From the NCBI RefSeq assembly GCF_032452875.1, contig NC_083870.1:7254001-7318000 (forward strand): a stretch of 64,000 nucleotides of DNA. The letters run 5' to 3'. Source of the DNA: Bos javanicus (Eukaryota; Chordata; Mammalia; Artiodactyla; Bovidae). The position numbers were made by a program, and so were the translations under genes. Position 1 is the stretch's first letter; each line of letters opens with the position of its first letter. The notes beneath the pieces were generated by a model that saw nothing but the letters and a program-made list of their open reading frames with translations, was not told the DNA's origin and did not search any database. Of this stretch, positions 41,326 to 52,026 are shown one piece after another.

Positions 41326-43080
41326 TGACTGTCTAGGCACTGATAAATTTCATAGGTGTCATCAAGGTTCCCCCATCAGCAATACTTAACATATCAGCAG
41401 TATTTACTCTCCACGCTGCTTTAACCAGGGCAGAGGTAAGTACACACTGATCACGATACAATCTCCAACCCCACCCTAGACAGTCTCCTCTCATCACAAC
41501 TGTGTGAAGAAGCATCTTCTTTATTGCTGGTAAGCCCACCATACATCAGCCCAATGAGGTCACCAACAGAGACAAGAGTGGAAATGGGACACAGGTGGCT
41601 CAGGGTGGTGAGCCACTAATGAGAAAGGAGCCTGAGAAAGCAGCGTGGGGCTGGCCATCACGGTGGCGGCGAGAAGGGAATGTAAACAAGTGTCAGTGAA
41701 GAGTGATGACCGGAAGGAGGGAAAAAAGAAGAAAGTAGAGCTGGAGCTCTCTGGCAGGAAATGGAAGTGCACTGGAGGTGTTCTGTACCAGTCTCTGCTG
41801 AAATACAGCCCCACCATGGAGCAAACACACATAGAAGCTGGACTCCAACCAGAGGGTGCCAGAAGACGAGCAAGCATAACACACACTGAGAAAGAGGTTC
41901 CATGAAAACCCTCCAAAACGCTAACAAAACAAGGATGCTAAGACCACAAGTTATCACGTTTCCTTTCCTCTTTTTTCCAGTGCTTCTGTAAGAATGCTAT
42001 AGCACTGTATAAATATTGATAGGTGCCAACTTGAGCCCCAGGTGACTTCCCCTGAGGATTTGGGTGCCTGAGTGAAGGACCTCAGGGGCCCCTCTGCTGG
42101 AAGACCATCTGGATGATGGACTAAAGGGCTAACTGGAAGAGAATGTATTTTTAGGGAAGCTACTTGGGTCCCCAGACTTGAACCAGTTAACTGGGCTTGG
42201 GCAGGGAGCAAGGCAGTTCTGAGTATAACGCAGTGCCAGTCACTCTGTTCTCTGACCCGGCATTCATGGACTTGTGTTTGCATCTTAGGAAAAGACCAAA
42301 CTTCAGAATATTAGAGCACAGCAGACAACACAGCCCCAAGGCCCATAAAATGAATTAGCCCAAAGCCACAAATAAAGGTCTCACCACTTCAGCGGCAGTC
42401 ACAGCACAGTGTTGCCAACTGGCGGTGTCAGCGCCATCACCAGAATGGCCCGACAAGGCAGCATATAATAGTGTGGCGGCATGACTGCGGCAAGGTGCCA
42501 ACTGGCTCAACGCTGATAAGCATCAGGGAGACCCAGTCCCAGTGCCCAGCAGGGCACTTCCGAAGACTTTGCCTCGCCCCAGCGCTGGGCAGATGGCTCA
42601 GAACAGTCATCACCACACAGAGAACTCAAAAGGAAGTGGCCTTCAGAACGCCAAAGGAATGCCCCATGAGGAACCTCCCCAGGGTGCTCAGAAATACTTG
42701 GAGAGGCTTCAAGGGAAAGCAGCATAAAAGTTCTCCTGTGGAGGGCGGGGACAGAGGCAGAGGAAGACTGCTTCATATTACTGAAGTTTTCTATTTCTGG
42801 TGCCCTATTCACCAATTTGGCCTAGATGCGGGGCGGGGTGGGGGGTAACATTTTTCAAAAACTTAAGAATTCAGAATTAACAGTAGTGAGCTAGTAATTT
42901 AAAGCAATTATAAGCAGCCAAAGAAACAGAGAAATATGACTAATAAACAAATTTAAGCATATAGATAGAACTCCCACATGGTGTCAGCCACTCTTTATGG
43001 AAGGATAGAGTAGATAATCCCACACAAAAAATTAAGCAAAACAGCTTTACAGCTCTACAAAATGCTTCAAGAACACTATA
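41326..43080. other. No recognised feature (about 1.75 kb)
   Basis: Looks single-copy. Frames at 41560-41957 (minus) and 41645-41905 (plus) overlap on opposite strands; 42471-42848 (plus) and 42507-42815 (minus) do the same. None shows a domain, so I do not call a gene. A G-rich run is at 42830-42845. Confidence 0.4.
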
Positions 43081-43090
43081 TATATATGTA
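43081..43090. repeat. Left TSD of BOVA2
   Basis: tatatatgta, repeated at 43360-43369. Low complexity, so less certain. Confidence 0.65.
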
Positions 43091-43359
43091 TGATGCTAAG
43101 TCACTTCAGTCGTGTCCGACTCTGTGCAACCCCATAGACAGAACCCCACCAGGCTCCCCTGTCCCTGGGATTCTCCAGGCAAGAACACTGGAGTGGGTTG
43201 CCATTTCCTTCTCCAATGCATGCAAGTGAAAAGTGAAAGTGAAGTCGCTCAGTCGTGTCCAACTCTTAGCGACCCCATGGACTGCAGCCTACCAGGCTTC
43301 ACCATCCACGGGATTTTCCAGGCAAGAGTACTGGAGTGGGGTGCCATTGCCTTCTCTGA
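43091..43359 (-). mobile_element. BOVA2 SINE, complete dimer, 269 bp
   Basis: Left monomer tgatgctaagtcacttcagt ... ttccttctccaatgcatgca, linker gtgaaaagtgaaagtgaagt, right monomer cgctcagtcgtgtccaactc ... ggtgccattgccttctctga. Antisense. Confidence 0.94.
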
Positions 43360-43369
43360 TATATATGTA
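43360..43369. repeat. Right TSD of BOVA2
   Basis: tatatatgta; see 43081-43090. Confidence 0.65.
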
Positions 43370-43564
43370 CATGTATATATATAAGATGAAAGGCGAAAGA
43401 ATACAATTGACTAATGAAGAAAATATTTCAAAAAATTAAAAAGATGTGCAGGTTGGCAGAAGAGAGAGATTAATCAGCCATTCGAATGGTAGACAGGTAA
43501 GAAAAACACTGATTCATTTTTCAACAGAAGACAAATTATGAAGGTACAATGAGACCTAGAAGCT

Positions 43565-43775
43565 AGCTAGCTCTTCTATCTTCTACTTCACGTGGCATTT
43601 TATCCCTGCCTTGAGTACAGCATTTACTATTGTGCATTATCATTCCCTTCTTTCTCTTTCCAACTAGACTGTGAGCTGGTTAAGAGCCATGCCTTTTACT
43701 CACCTCCTTGTCTAGCATGATGCCTGATAAAGAGTAAGCATTAAATCAGTGTTCATTGAATGGGTGAGTGAATAA
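43565..43775 (+). mobile_element. L2 LINE 3' end
   Basis: 'ttctctttccaactagactg', 'tgagctggttaagagccatg', 'ccttttactcacctccttgt', 'ctagcatgatgcctgataaa', 'gagtaagcattaaatcagtg', 'ttcattgaatgggtgag'. Confidence 0.78.
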
Positions 43776-43803
43776 ATGAATGAATAAATGAACAAGTGAA
43801 CCA
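43763..43803. repeat. (TGAA)n simple repeat at the L2 terminus
   Basis: gtgagtgaataaatgaatga then ataaatgaacaagtgaa. Confidence 0.85.
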
Positions 43804-43984
43804 AAAAAGAAATGTTAAAGGGACTGATAAAAGCATATCTCTCGAAGACATGGGGAAAAGGAAGTTATGGTCCCACATGGCAACCAGAGAAGGCAACTCA
43901 TACACTTGGCATGTCACCAAAGTCCATTTTATATATTCCTTAATGGCTTCAGGTACACACATCTGTGTCCACCAAGAGGCCTTA

Positions 43985-44092
43985 GGTCCTAAACAGCAAG
44001 GACCACAACTTCTATGTACCCCTTTATAGTGCCTGGCACCGTGCAAGGTTTAGATCTTAAATAGATATTCATTAAATAGGCTTGAATAAAGA
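43985..44092 (+). mobile_element. L2 LINE 3' end
   Basis: 'taaacagcaaggaccacaac', 'ttctatgtacccctttatag', 'tgcctggcaccgtgcaaggt', 'atagatattcattaaatagg'. Confidence 0.68.
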
Positions 44093-45214
44093 AGATGAGA
44101 AGAGACAAGTAGAGTAACTTCTAGCAGGCAAGGTTCTTTCATTTTAATTTACAGGAGAAAGGAGCTGGCTATTTATCAGGCTTCACTGCGACAGGCATTC
44201 CTCAGGACAAAGGCAGGCTTTCAGAGCTACACAAGTGGCAGCTCCTTCTCCAGAGCTCCAGGCTTGGTATTTCCAAGGGAGAGCTAGGGGTCAATAGGGA
44301 AATGCGCTGGCACAGGCACATGCCAGGGAAGTTGGCACAGCACCTGCTCAGGCTGGGACTGACTCCAGGCAGCCTGACCAAAGTCAAGAAAGCTCATAAT
44401 TCACGCAGAGGAGAAATGAAAAACAATTCGGTCAGGTGGCACTGGATTGGGCAAGTGAATGTCAACTGAACTCAACAGTCAGGACCAGAAGCAGGGGACG
44501 GGAAGAGGCGTGGGCACGTCCCTCTTTCAAAGACACAGGACCCAGGTGAAGGTGAAAGGTCTCTGCTTCTTGGATTGGGCAACTCCAGCCATAGCAACCT
44601 GTCAGCAAAAAGCCTGCAGAGGATGAATGGGAGAGTCTCCTCTTTTAATGCAAAAATTCCTAAACAGGCAGCGCCCAGCTCCTACCACTGGATTAAAGGA
44701 GTGGGACGAAGAAGCCAATTATTAGAGAAGGAAAGGCTCTGAGAGAGGAAGTGCAGTTGGTTATTATAGCTAGGGCTAAGGATGAGAGTTGCCAGGGTAT
44801 TCAAACATGTATGGAGAATAAAGCAAGAGGGAGCTATGATCATCAGTTTATGTCCTTTCTAAGGAAGCACGTCAGGGTTTCCAGGACTACCTAACTGTAC
44901 CTAGACTCTTCCAGGTAGGGGAGGTGGGCAGCCAGCCCTGTCCTGCTCCCCCTCAAAATGCCCTATCATACCTGCTTTGCCTCGACACAACTCCTGCCCC
45001 ACCCATATTATTCAGGAGAGTCGGAAACGGTTACACTGAGCAAGAATCATAAGCTTGAGTGTCACTTGAGTGCAAATTAGTCATGGAACAGAATCTGAAG
45101 GGACAGTTTCCAGACTCATCCAGTGACTGGTATTGCCACACGCAGCTGAGCTCATTGACCCCGTCTCCTGTGTTGCTGCAGTACTCCCAGGAGAGTTCAG
45201 AAGCTAGACTTTCA
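44093..45214. other. No recognised feature (about 1.1 kb)
   Basis: Unassigned DNA without credible reading frames. Confidence 0.4.
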
Positions 45215-45493
45215 CAGAAATAGAAAAAAAAAAAAATTCTGAAATTTGTATGGAACTACAAAAGACCCAAATAGTCAAACAATCTTGAGAAAAAAGAACA
45301 AAGCTGGAGGCAAGACACTCTTGATTTCAAACTATATTACCAAACTACTGTAATCAGAAACAGGATGGTACTGGCATAAAGAGATACATAGACCAATGAA
45401 GTGGAAGACAGAGTCCAGAAATAAGCCCATGGATACAGTCAACTAATTTTCAACAAAGGCCCCAATCATATATAAGGACAGTCTAAGGACAGG

Positions 45494-45712
45494 ATAAATG
45501 AAAGTGAAAGTCACTCAGTCATGTCTGACTCTTTGTGACCTCATGGACTATACAGTCCTTGGAATTCTCCAGGCCAGAATACTGGAGAGGGTAGCTGTTC
45601 CCTTCTCCAAGGGGGTCTTCCCAACCCAGGGATCAAACCTAGGTCTCCTGCATTGCAGGCAGATTATTTACCAGCTGAGCCACCAGGGAAGCCCAAGAAT
45701 ACTGGAGTGGGT
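45494..45712 (-). mobile_element. Bov-tA3-like SINE inside L1
   Basis: Antisense. gtgaaagtcactcagtcatg, ccatgg-type block as tcatggactatacagtcctt, tccaggccagaatactggag, cagggatcaaacctaggtct, tgagccaccagggaagccc, then an extra aagaatactggagtgggta. The actatacagtcc block and the extra head segment are the Bov-tA3 form. ggacagtct at 45477 and ggatagtct at 45713 are a likely TSD (8 of 9). Confidence 0.92.
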
Positions 45713-46607
45713 AGGATAGTCTCTTCAAAAAATGGTGTTTGGAAAACTGGATGTCCACATGTAAAAGAATAAAATGGTATCCTTATCTTACCCCATACAC
45801 AAAAAATCAACTGAAAATGGGTTAAATACAAACAAAAGACTTGAAATTACTAAACTCCTATAAGAAAACATTAGGGAAAAAATTTCTTGACATTGGCTTT
45901 GGCAATGATTTTTGGATATGATACTAAAAGTTTAGCCAACAAAAGCAAAAATAAACAAGATGAACTACATCAAACTAAAAAAGCTCAAAAACAGCAAAAG
46001 AAATCTATCCCCCTCCCACCCCACCCACCAAAGAAAATGAAAAGGCAATCTATGGATTGGAGAAAATATTTCCAAACCATACATCTGATAAGGGGTTAAT
46101 ATTCAAAATATATAAGGAACTTCTACAATTAAATAGCAAAAGAAATAACCCAACAAAAATGGGCAAAGGGCCTAAGATCTTCTCCAAAGATGATGTACAA
46201 ATAGCCAACAGGCACATAAAAAAGGTGTTCAACATCACTACTCACAGGAAAATGGAAATCAAAACCACAACGAGCTATCATCTCACACCTGTTCAGACGG
46301 CTATTATCAAAAACAAACAAAAGATAAGTGTTGACAAGGATACGGAGAAAAGAGAATCCTTGCACACTGTTGGTGTGAATGGAAATTGGCGCAGCCTCTA
46401 TGTAAAACAGTATGGAGTTTCCTCAATAAAACTACTGTATGATTTAGCAATCCCTCTTTTGGAGTATATATCCAAAAGAAATGAAGTCAATACCTCAAAG
46501 AGATGTCTGTCTTCCCATGCTCACTGCATTATTACCCATAATAGACAATACACGGTCACAACCTAAGTGTGTCTTGATGAATGGATAAAGAGACAGCACT
46601 GTGTGCG

Positions 46608-46608
46608 T

Positions 46609-46640
<32 letters not shown>
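46608..46640. repeat. (CA)n microsatellite
   Basis: gcacacacacacacacacac and onward, inside the L1 3' region. Confidence 0.95.
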
Positions 46641-46641
<1 letters not shown>

Positions 46642-46911
46642 GAAATATCATTTAGCTTCACAAAAAGATTGTTCTTTGCAACAAGATGAATGAACCTGGA
46701 GGACACTATGCTGGGTAAAATAAACCAGACACGAAAAAAAAAAAACCCACATAATCTCACTTACATGTAGAATCTTTAAAAGTCTAATACATTGAAGCAG
46801 AGAGTAGAATGATTACCAGAGACAGGGAGGTAGGGGAGATGGGGACACGTTGGACAAAGGGTAAAAGTTGCAGTAATGTAGGATTACTAAATCTAGAGAA
46901 CCAAGTATAGA

Positions 46912-47131
46912 ATGTGCTCAGTCATGTCTGACTCTCTCCAACCCCATGGACTATAGCCCACAAGGTTCCTCTGTCTATGGGATTTCCCAGCCAAGAATAC
47001 TCCAAGAACACTGCAGTGGATTGCCATCTCCTTCTCCAGGGGATCTTCCCGACCCAGGGACAGAACTCTCATCTCCTGTGGCTCCTGCACTGCCTGGCAG
47101 ATTCTCCACCACTGAGCCACCTGGGAAGCCC
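46912..47131 (-). mobile_element. Bov-tA SINE inside L1
   Basis: gaatgtgctcagtcatgtct, gactctctccaaccccatgg, actgcagtggattgccatct, acagaactctcatctcctgt, cactgagccacctgggaagc. A short internal duplication is visible at 46995-47013 (aagaatactccaagaacact). Confidence 0.92.
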
Positions 47132-47330
47132 CAAGAAATGATGAGTATAAGTTAACTAATACTGTATGATTATAAGTGAAATACTAAAACTTTGCTAGGG
47201 GACTAGATTTCAGGTATTCTCATTATACCTCCCCCCACCCCCAAAAAAAGTGTGATGTTAACTAGCTCAACACTAGTAATCATTTCACGATGTATATCAA
47301 ATCATGTTGTACACCTTTTCAGTCTTTTAA

Positions 47331-47554
47331 AAAGAAGCTAGACTACAGGAGTGAAAGCTTCAGGGAGCAGCCAGGACAGAAGGGACCTCTAAGCAGGAAG
47401 GAGGAGATGGTATGGATCACTTTCCGCAGCCTTCCCCCAAGCTCTTCCCCACCCCATCCAGTCTGCCTTGTGAGGCCTTCACCCACAGCTAAAACCCCTA
47501 CCTGCCCCTGCTCCAGGGAAGGGCACAGTGGAGGCAGGCAGCATAGGAATTAAG
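47331..47554. other. No recognised feature
   Basis: Pyrimidine-rich unassigned DNA. Confidence 0.4.
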
Positions 47555-47645
47555 ACTGTTCCATGAGGGCAGGGCAAGCCCACTTTCCTCATTTCCTCCC
47601 AGCATTCAGCACAGGGCTAAATACTCATTGTATGTTACCCGAATT
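47555..47645 (+). mobile_element. L2 LINE 3' end
   Basis: 'ttccatgagggcagggcaag', 'cccactttcctcatttcctc', 'ccagcattcagcacagggct', 'aaatactcattgtatgttac'. Confidence 0.68.
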
Positions 47646-48394
47646 AAGGGAGAGGTTATCAGCATGCTAGTTGTAAAGGAGAGGCCTTAAGTTCAAGAAG
47701 TGGATCTACAGAAGACCCGCGCCTATCACTGGCCATTAAGTCCCTCATTCTTTAAATGTCATGGAACACCTTCCCGGTTTGTAGAGAAGCCCACACGATG
47801 AACTATCTCACTCTTCCTCCATCCCTTCAAGTGTGAAATGAAGAAGACTCCCCTGGAAAGCAAGGCTAGAGAAGGTTACTCAACAACAGGAGCAGAGCAT
47901 TCCCTTCCACAGTCTCCCAGGGAGTTCACCAGCGCTAATAACCACCAGGGATGATAAACGGGTTTATGTTCCTGGTTCTGTCAACAATTAGTCTGAAGAC
48001 CTCCTATCAGCCATCAGAACCTTTGCAGTCTTTTTCTGTTTTCTGTGAAATGATCTTTTGACTGAGGAGGGCAATAAGTCCTGAATTTAAATATGAACCA
48101 CTCCTAGTAACGCACATCTGAATCAGGACCCGGCATTTTAACCAAGCCAGTCCCCTGATGGACCTGTATCTAGAGACCCTAGACCTTTGTCAGCGTCCTT
48201 TAACCAGGAAACAGTGAGCTATCTGGACAACAGGAATACATGGAGAGATAAAGTAGGTCCCTCAAGGTCTCAAACCGTCAAGGGAAAAAGGAGTTCTGAC
48301 AGGAAGAACAACAACTTCTCACACAGTAGAAAGCAAATTATTCTTTGTCTCCTGAAGCTGAAGAAAATCACCAATGAGCAGATGCTAGACTTAA
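47646..48394. other. No recognised feature
   Basis: Unassigned. The 80-codon frame at 48187-48429 has no recognisable domain. Confidence 0.4.
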
Positions 48395-48481
48395 CTGTGT
48401 CCTGCCAAATTCATATGTTGAAGCCCTAACCACCCCACCCAAAGTGGCTGCATCCAGACATGGATCTTTTAGGAGGTAACT

Positions 48482-48492
48482 ATTGTTAAATG
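48482..48492. repeat. Left TSD of Bov-tA
   Basis: attgttaaatg, identical to 48685-48695. Confidence 0.93.
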
Positions 48493-48684
48493 GGCTTCCC
48501 TGGTGGCTTAGACAGTAAACCCAGGTTCATCCCTGGGTTGGGAAGATCCTCTGGAGAAGGGAATGGCTACCCACTCCAGTACTCTTGCCTGGAGAATTTC
48601 ATGGACAGGGGAGCCTGGTGGGGCTACAGTCCATGAGGTCACAAAGAGTTGGACACGACTGAGTGACTAACACTTTTTTTTTTA
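48493..48684 (+). mobile_element. Bov-tA SINE inside the LTR, 192 bp
   Basis: ggcttccctggtggcttaga, cagtaaacccaggttcatcc with a small deletion in the head, ctacccactccagtactctt, ggggctacagtccatgaggt, gacacgactgagtgactaac and an (A/T) tail. A perfect 11-bp TSD fixes both ends. Confidence 0.96.
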
Positions 48685-48695
48685 ATTGTTAAATG
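48685..48695. repeat. Right TSD of Bov-tA
   Basis: attgttaaatg; see 48482-48492. Confidence 0.93.
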
Positions 48696-48980
48696 AGGTC
48701 CCAAGGGTACAGTCCTGATTGGACAGGATGGATGGCCTTAAAGAAGATCTTTCCCTCCCCACGCCTGTGCAGTGAGGAAAAGGCCACGTGAGGACGTAAA
48801 GAGAGCACAACTGCCGGCAAGGGAAGGAGCGAGTCCTCACTGGACACCAAACTTGCTTAGACACTGCCTTGGATTTTCCAGCCTTCGTAACTGTGAGAAA
48901 GCAAATGCTTGTTGTTTAAACCACCCAGTATGTGGTATTTTATGGTACTGCTATGGCTGCCTGAGCCAAGACGGTAACAG

Positions 48981-50108
48981 AGTCAAGTAGACCGCTGGCT
49001 CTCCCCAACCTCATATGATATTCGCCCTCATTTCCAAACAAGAAGGTCCCCTGTGGATTCATCACCTCCGGGTAAAACTATGGGTGGGCTGACAAGAGAG
49101 CTGTAGACAGCAAGAGTGAGAAGACAGAAGAGTGAGAGGTAGGGTGAGGCCAAGGGAGAGGCAGGTCGGCCAGCTTCTTTCCGACGGTGGGACACCCAGA
49201 TTCCCAGGCTTGAGGGCAGAGAGGCAGACCCTCTGGTATCACAACCAGTTCAGGACCCCACGAGCCCAGCAGCCCCTGACAGACAGTTTGCACCCTGTGC
49301 CACCCTGGCTGTCTGCATCAGCAGAGATAAGAAACAAGGGCAGTCAGTGGAAAGAGGAAGTTGTGTCAGGGAACCATCTGGGTACATCGCCCCCACCCTA
49401 CCATCCAGATAACACTGACCTCCCATCCCACAGGCAGGGAGGCTTGGGTATGAATGCCCAGGGAGGGCCCCCAGAGGAGCCGCCGCCACAGCCTCAGCAG
49501 ACGACAACCTTGAGGTAATTACAAGTGGCATAAATATACCCAGTCAATTACAGAGTGGAACAGGCACTCCATGGAGCCCTGCAAAAATGCGCTCATGGAA
49601 AGCAAGGACTTCACGGAAAGATACTGGCCTCAGAAAGCACAGCAATGTGACAGACATGGGCCTGAAAGAACTAATTTCCAGAGAAAGTGGATTAATTTTG
49701 GTTCTCAGTCACAGTCAACTCCCATGACAGCTGATTCAGAGTCATGAGGAGATAGACAGACAGCGGCAGGGGAAACAGAACGGCTTTTGCGTGCTGCTCA
49801 GTAAGGCGAGACAGCTCACAGTGAGACGAGCAAACAGCCGTGGGTTCAGCATAGGGGCCAGTCACCGGCCCAGGAAGGTCAAGCTGGGGCCCCACAACTG
49901 GTGGGCCCCAAAGATTTACATGACACATCTCTGAGTGTCTGCACTTCAGGGCACACTCCACTCAAAAGTTGTTTCTGAAGAAATACAATTAAAAGTCATG
50001 TTGTCTCCACCTCAGAGCCCTCACTTTAACATCTAGCTCCACCAGTGAGTTAGCTGTCTGGCAGCAGCTCTGCCCTTCTCTTCCCCCCTTTCCTTTTGAA
50101 GGATCCCC
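48981..50108. other. No recognised feature (about 1.1 kb)
   Basis: Moderately GC-rich. The 128-codon plus-strand frame 49132-49518 and the minus frames overlapping it have no recognisable domain. Confidence 0.4.
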
Positions 50109-50118
50109 AGGTATACGT
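50109..50118. repeat. Left TSD of BovA monomer
   Basis: aggtatacgt, identical to 50249-50258. Confidence 0.92.
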
Positions 50119-50248
50119 GGAGAAGGAAATGGCAGCCCACTCCAGCATTTTTGCCTGGAGAATTCCATGGACAGAAGAGCCTGGCAAGCTGCAGTCTGCA
50201 GGGTCGCAAAGAGTCAGACACGACTAAGCGACTAACACACACACACAT
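50119..50248 (+). mobile_element. BovA monomer SINE, 130 bp
   Basis: ggagaaggaaatggcagccc, actccagcatttttgcctgg, agcctggcaagctgcagtct, gtcagacacgactaagcgac, then an (AC)n tail. No tRNA-like head and no second monomer. The 10-bp TSD shows this half-length form is a complete insertion and not a broken larger one. Confidence 0.94.
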
Positions 50249-50258
50249 AGGTATACGT
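50249..50258. repeat. Right TSD of BovA monomer
   Basis: aggtatacgt; see 50109-50118. Confidence 0.92.
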
Positions 50259-50294
50259 AATTTAAAAAAAAAAAAAATTTAAAAAAATTTACAG

Positions 50295-50640
50295 GGTCAG
50301 AAAGGAACTCAAGCCACCTAGTCTGATCACTCATTTGAGACTCAACTTTAAGCTGATCGCCTCAGGCAGAATGCCCCCAGTGATGAAACTTCTTCCCTCT
50401 AAAGCTTATTTCACTTTCCAACAACTCTGACGGCTAGAAAATTCTTCTACTGAGCCAGGATCTGCCTGCCCATCATCTAGTTCTGCTCCCAGGGTATCAA
50501 AGAACAGCTGCAGGCTCCTAGCTTCACGGCAGCCTTTTCAAAAGCTGAAGATGGCTAGCAAGAGACTAGTGTTCACAGTGTCGGGAGATCCTGGCCCAAA
50601 TTCCTAACCAAGTTCTCTCCCGGAAGAATAAAAGAAGTCG
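50295..50640 (+). repeat. Very old amniote-type repeat, family unresolved
   Basis: 'agggtcagaaaggaactcaa', 'gccacctagtctgatcactc', 'tcccctaaagctt'-like text as 'ccctctaaagcttatttcac', 'tttccaacaactctgacggc', 'agaaaattcttctactgagc', 'ggatctgcctgcccatc'. I recall this wording from a deeply conserved repeat, possibly CR1/L3-related. Confidence 0.45.
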
Positions 50641-50699
50641 GCTTCAAGCTAAAAATTTTAAATGATAAATGTTCTGAGGTACAAGGGATGGTAAAGATC

Positions 50700-50870
50700 A
50701 TTTAATTCATTTCTCTCCCTTCATACCTTCCCAGGTGAAACCCAGGCCCAGAGAGGAGCTACTCTAGATACCTTGCCCAAGTGTCCATAACCACTTAGTG
50801 GTATTCCCCAGCTTAGACTTGAGCCCTCATTTGCAGAGCTCTTTGTACTGAATTCTCCTAGAACACCACT
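50700..50870 (-). repeat. MIR-type SINE, antisense
   Basis: 'gtgaaacccaggcccagaga', 'ggagctactctagatacctt', 'gcccaagtgtccataaccac', 'cagcttagacttgagccctc', 'agagctctttgtact'. Confidence 0.6.
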
Positions 50871-50920
50871 TCTTCTCATTTTCCCCAACAGAACTGTGCT
50901 CTGTCCTCACTACGACCTTC

Positions 50921-50938
50921 ACACACACACACACACCA
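50921..50938. repeat. (CA)n microsatellite, short
   Basis: cacacacacacacacacc at this position. Confidence 0.85.
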
Positions 50939-51527
50939 TTCAGTCCATCAGTGTTCCCAACTTAAAGACTTAGACCTCAGGCCTTTGTTTATCCTCGTAC
51001 AACCATACATGTAAAACTGAGTCCCTGGGGCACTTGGGCCCCATATCGGTGTCCATCCCTGCAAGGGCACAGCAAATACTTTTAGAAACCATTCTGTGCA
51101 AAAACTACAAACAGAGGAGTTTTAGTGCCATACATGAGACTCCAGAGAGGGGAAAAAACTTGCCCACAGCTCTGTTACTTTAATCAGTTTTTCCAAAGGA
51201 AATCTGAACAACGTATGTGGGATTCGCTCATTTACTTGCAGTACTGGCGTTCAGAAAGGAGGAGACACCAGAGCTGAGAGTTAGCAAGAAAGGCAAAATG
51301 GAAACCAGGCAACTGGAAGCATTTATTTAAGGCATACTAATTGAGGATGATGACGATGGCCTTGGATTTTTCTTTTCCCCCCGCCTCTCCTGAAGGCGGT
51401 ACAGTGATGAAAATGAGCTAAGCACATCCAGTGAACAAGCAGCTATTAATGTGACGAATACTCTATGGCCAGGATACAGGCATCACGGAGATAATGAAAA
51501 ATTCTCCCCCCAGTATTTATAATCTGA
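50939..51527. other. No recognised feature
   Basis: Unassigned DNA. Confidence 0.4.
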
Positions 51528-51690
51528 GAAGTGGCAGTCCAGTGGTTAGGGCTCAGCGATGTCACTGCCATGGCCCAGGTTCAACTCCTGGTCAGGGCAC
51601 CAAGATCCCGCAAGCCATGTGATGAGGCCAAAGCAAAACACCAAACAAATAAAAACACCAAAGCCAATCAAAATAGTTACCTGGGAAAAG
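51528..51690 (+). mobile_element. CHR-2-type SINE
   Basis: gtggcagtccagtggttagg, gctcagcgatgtcactgcca, tggcccaggttcaactcctg, gtcagggcaccaagatcccg, caagccatgtgatgaggcca, then an A-rich tail. tRNA-Glu-derived SINE of cetartiodactyls, older than Bov-tA. Confidence 0.82.
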
Positions 51691-51793
51691 AAACATTAAA
51701 AAGAAAGAAAGGGACTGTGTCAAGAACACAGTAAATCAGTGGTTCTCAAACAGTGATTTCTGCCCTACCTTCAGGGTACATTTGGCAATATCT

Positions 51794-51804
51794 AAAGACA
51801 TTTT
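51794..51804. repeat. Left TSD of BovB
   Basis: aaagacatttt, identical to 52016-52026. Confidence 0.92.
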
Positions 51805-52015
51805 TCACTGGAAAAGACTCTGAAGCTGGGAGGGATTGGGGGCAGGAGGAGAAGCGGACGACAGAGGATGAGATGGCTGGATGGCATCACTGACTCGATG
51901 TATGTGAGTCTGAGTGAACTCCGGGAGTTGGTGATGGACAGGGAGGCCTGGCGTGCTGCGATTCACGGGGTCGCAAGAGTCGGACACGACTGAGCGACTA
52001 AACTGAACTGAACTG
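51805..52015 (+). mobile_element. BovB 3' end inside MER20, 211 bp
   Basis: tcactggaaaagactctgaa, gatggctggatggcatcact, ggagttggtgatggacaggg, gtcggacacgactgagcgac, aactgaactgaactg tail. It has few differences from the BovB/ART2 3' consensus, so it is young. A perfect 11-bp TSD bounds it. Confidence 0.95.
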
Positions 52016-52026
52016 AAAGACATTTT
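52016..52026. repeat. Right TSD of BovB
   Basis: aaagacatttt; see 51794-51804. Confidence 0.92.

Larger units (their letters stand above)
45215..47330 (+). mobile_element. L1 (L1MA-type), ORF2 end and 3' UTR, with two SINEs
   Basis: Left part: gaaatttgtatggaactaca, gaacaaagctggaggcaaga, ctgtaatcagaaacaggatg. Middle after the SINE: gtttggaaaactggatgtcc, tcttgacattggctttggca, gcaatctatggattggagaa, cacataaaaaaggtgttcaa, catctcacacctgttcagac, aatccctcttttggagtata. Right after the second SINE: ggtaatcatt-type text, taatcatttcacgatgtata, atgttgtacaccttttc. Codons are heavily damaged. This is an old eutherian L1, consistent with hosting ruminant SINEs. Confidence 0.9.
48395..48980 (+). mobile_element. 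MaLR-type solo LTR (MLT1/MST-like), split by SINE
   Basis: 'tgtgtcctgccaaattcata', 'tgttgaagccctaaccaccc', then after the SINE 'aggtcccaagggtacagtcc', 'aaggccacgtgaggacgtaa', 'actggacaccaaacttgctt', 'gattttccagccttcgtaac', 'tgtgagaaagcaaatgcttg', 'ttgtttaaaccacccagtat'. This is the LTR of an ancient ERVL-related MaLR. No internal coding region is attached. Confidence 0.8.

Noticed and set aside
42471..42848. 125-codon plus-strand frame
   Set aside because: Opposed by a 102-codon minus frame, with low-complexity G-rich end and no recognisable domain.
49132..49518. 128-codon plus-strand frame in GC-richer DNA
   Set aside because: GC-rich DNA has fewer stops by chance; minus-strand frames overlap it and no motif is present.
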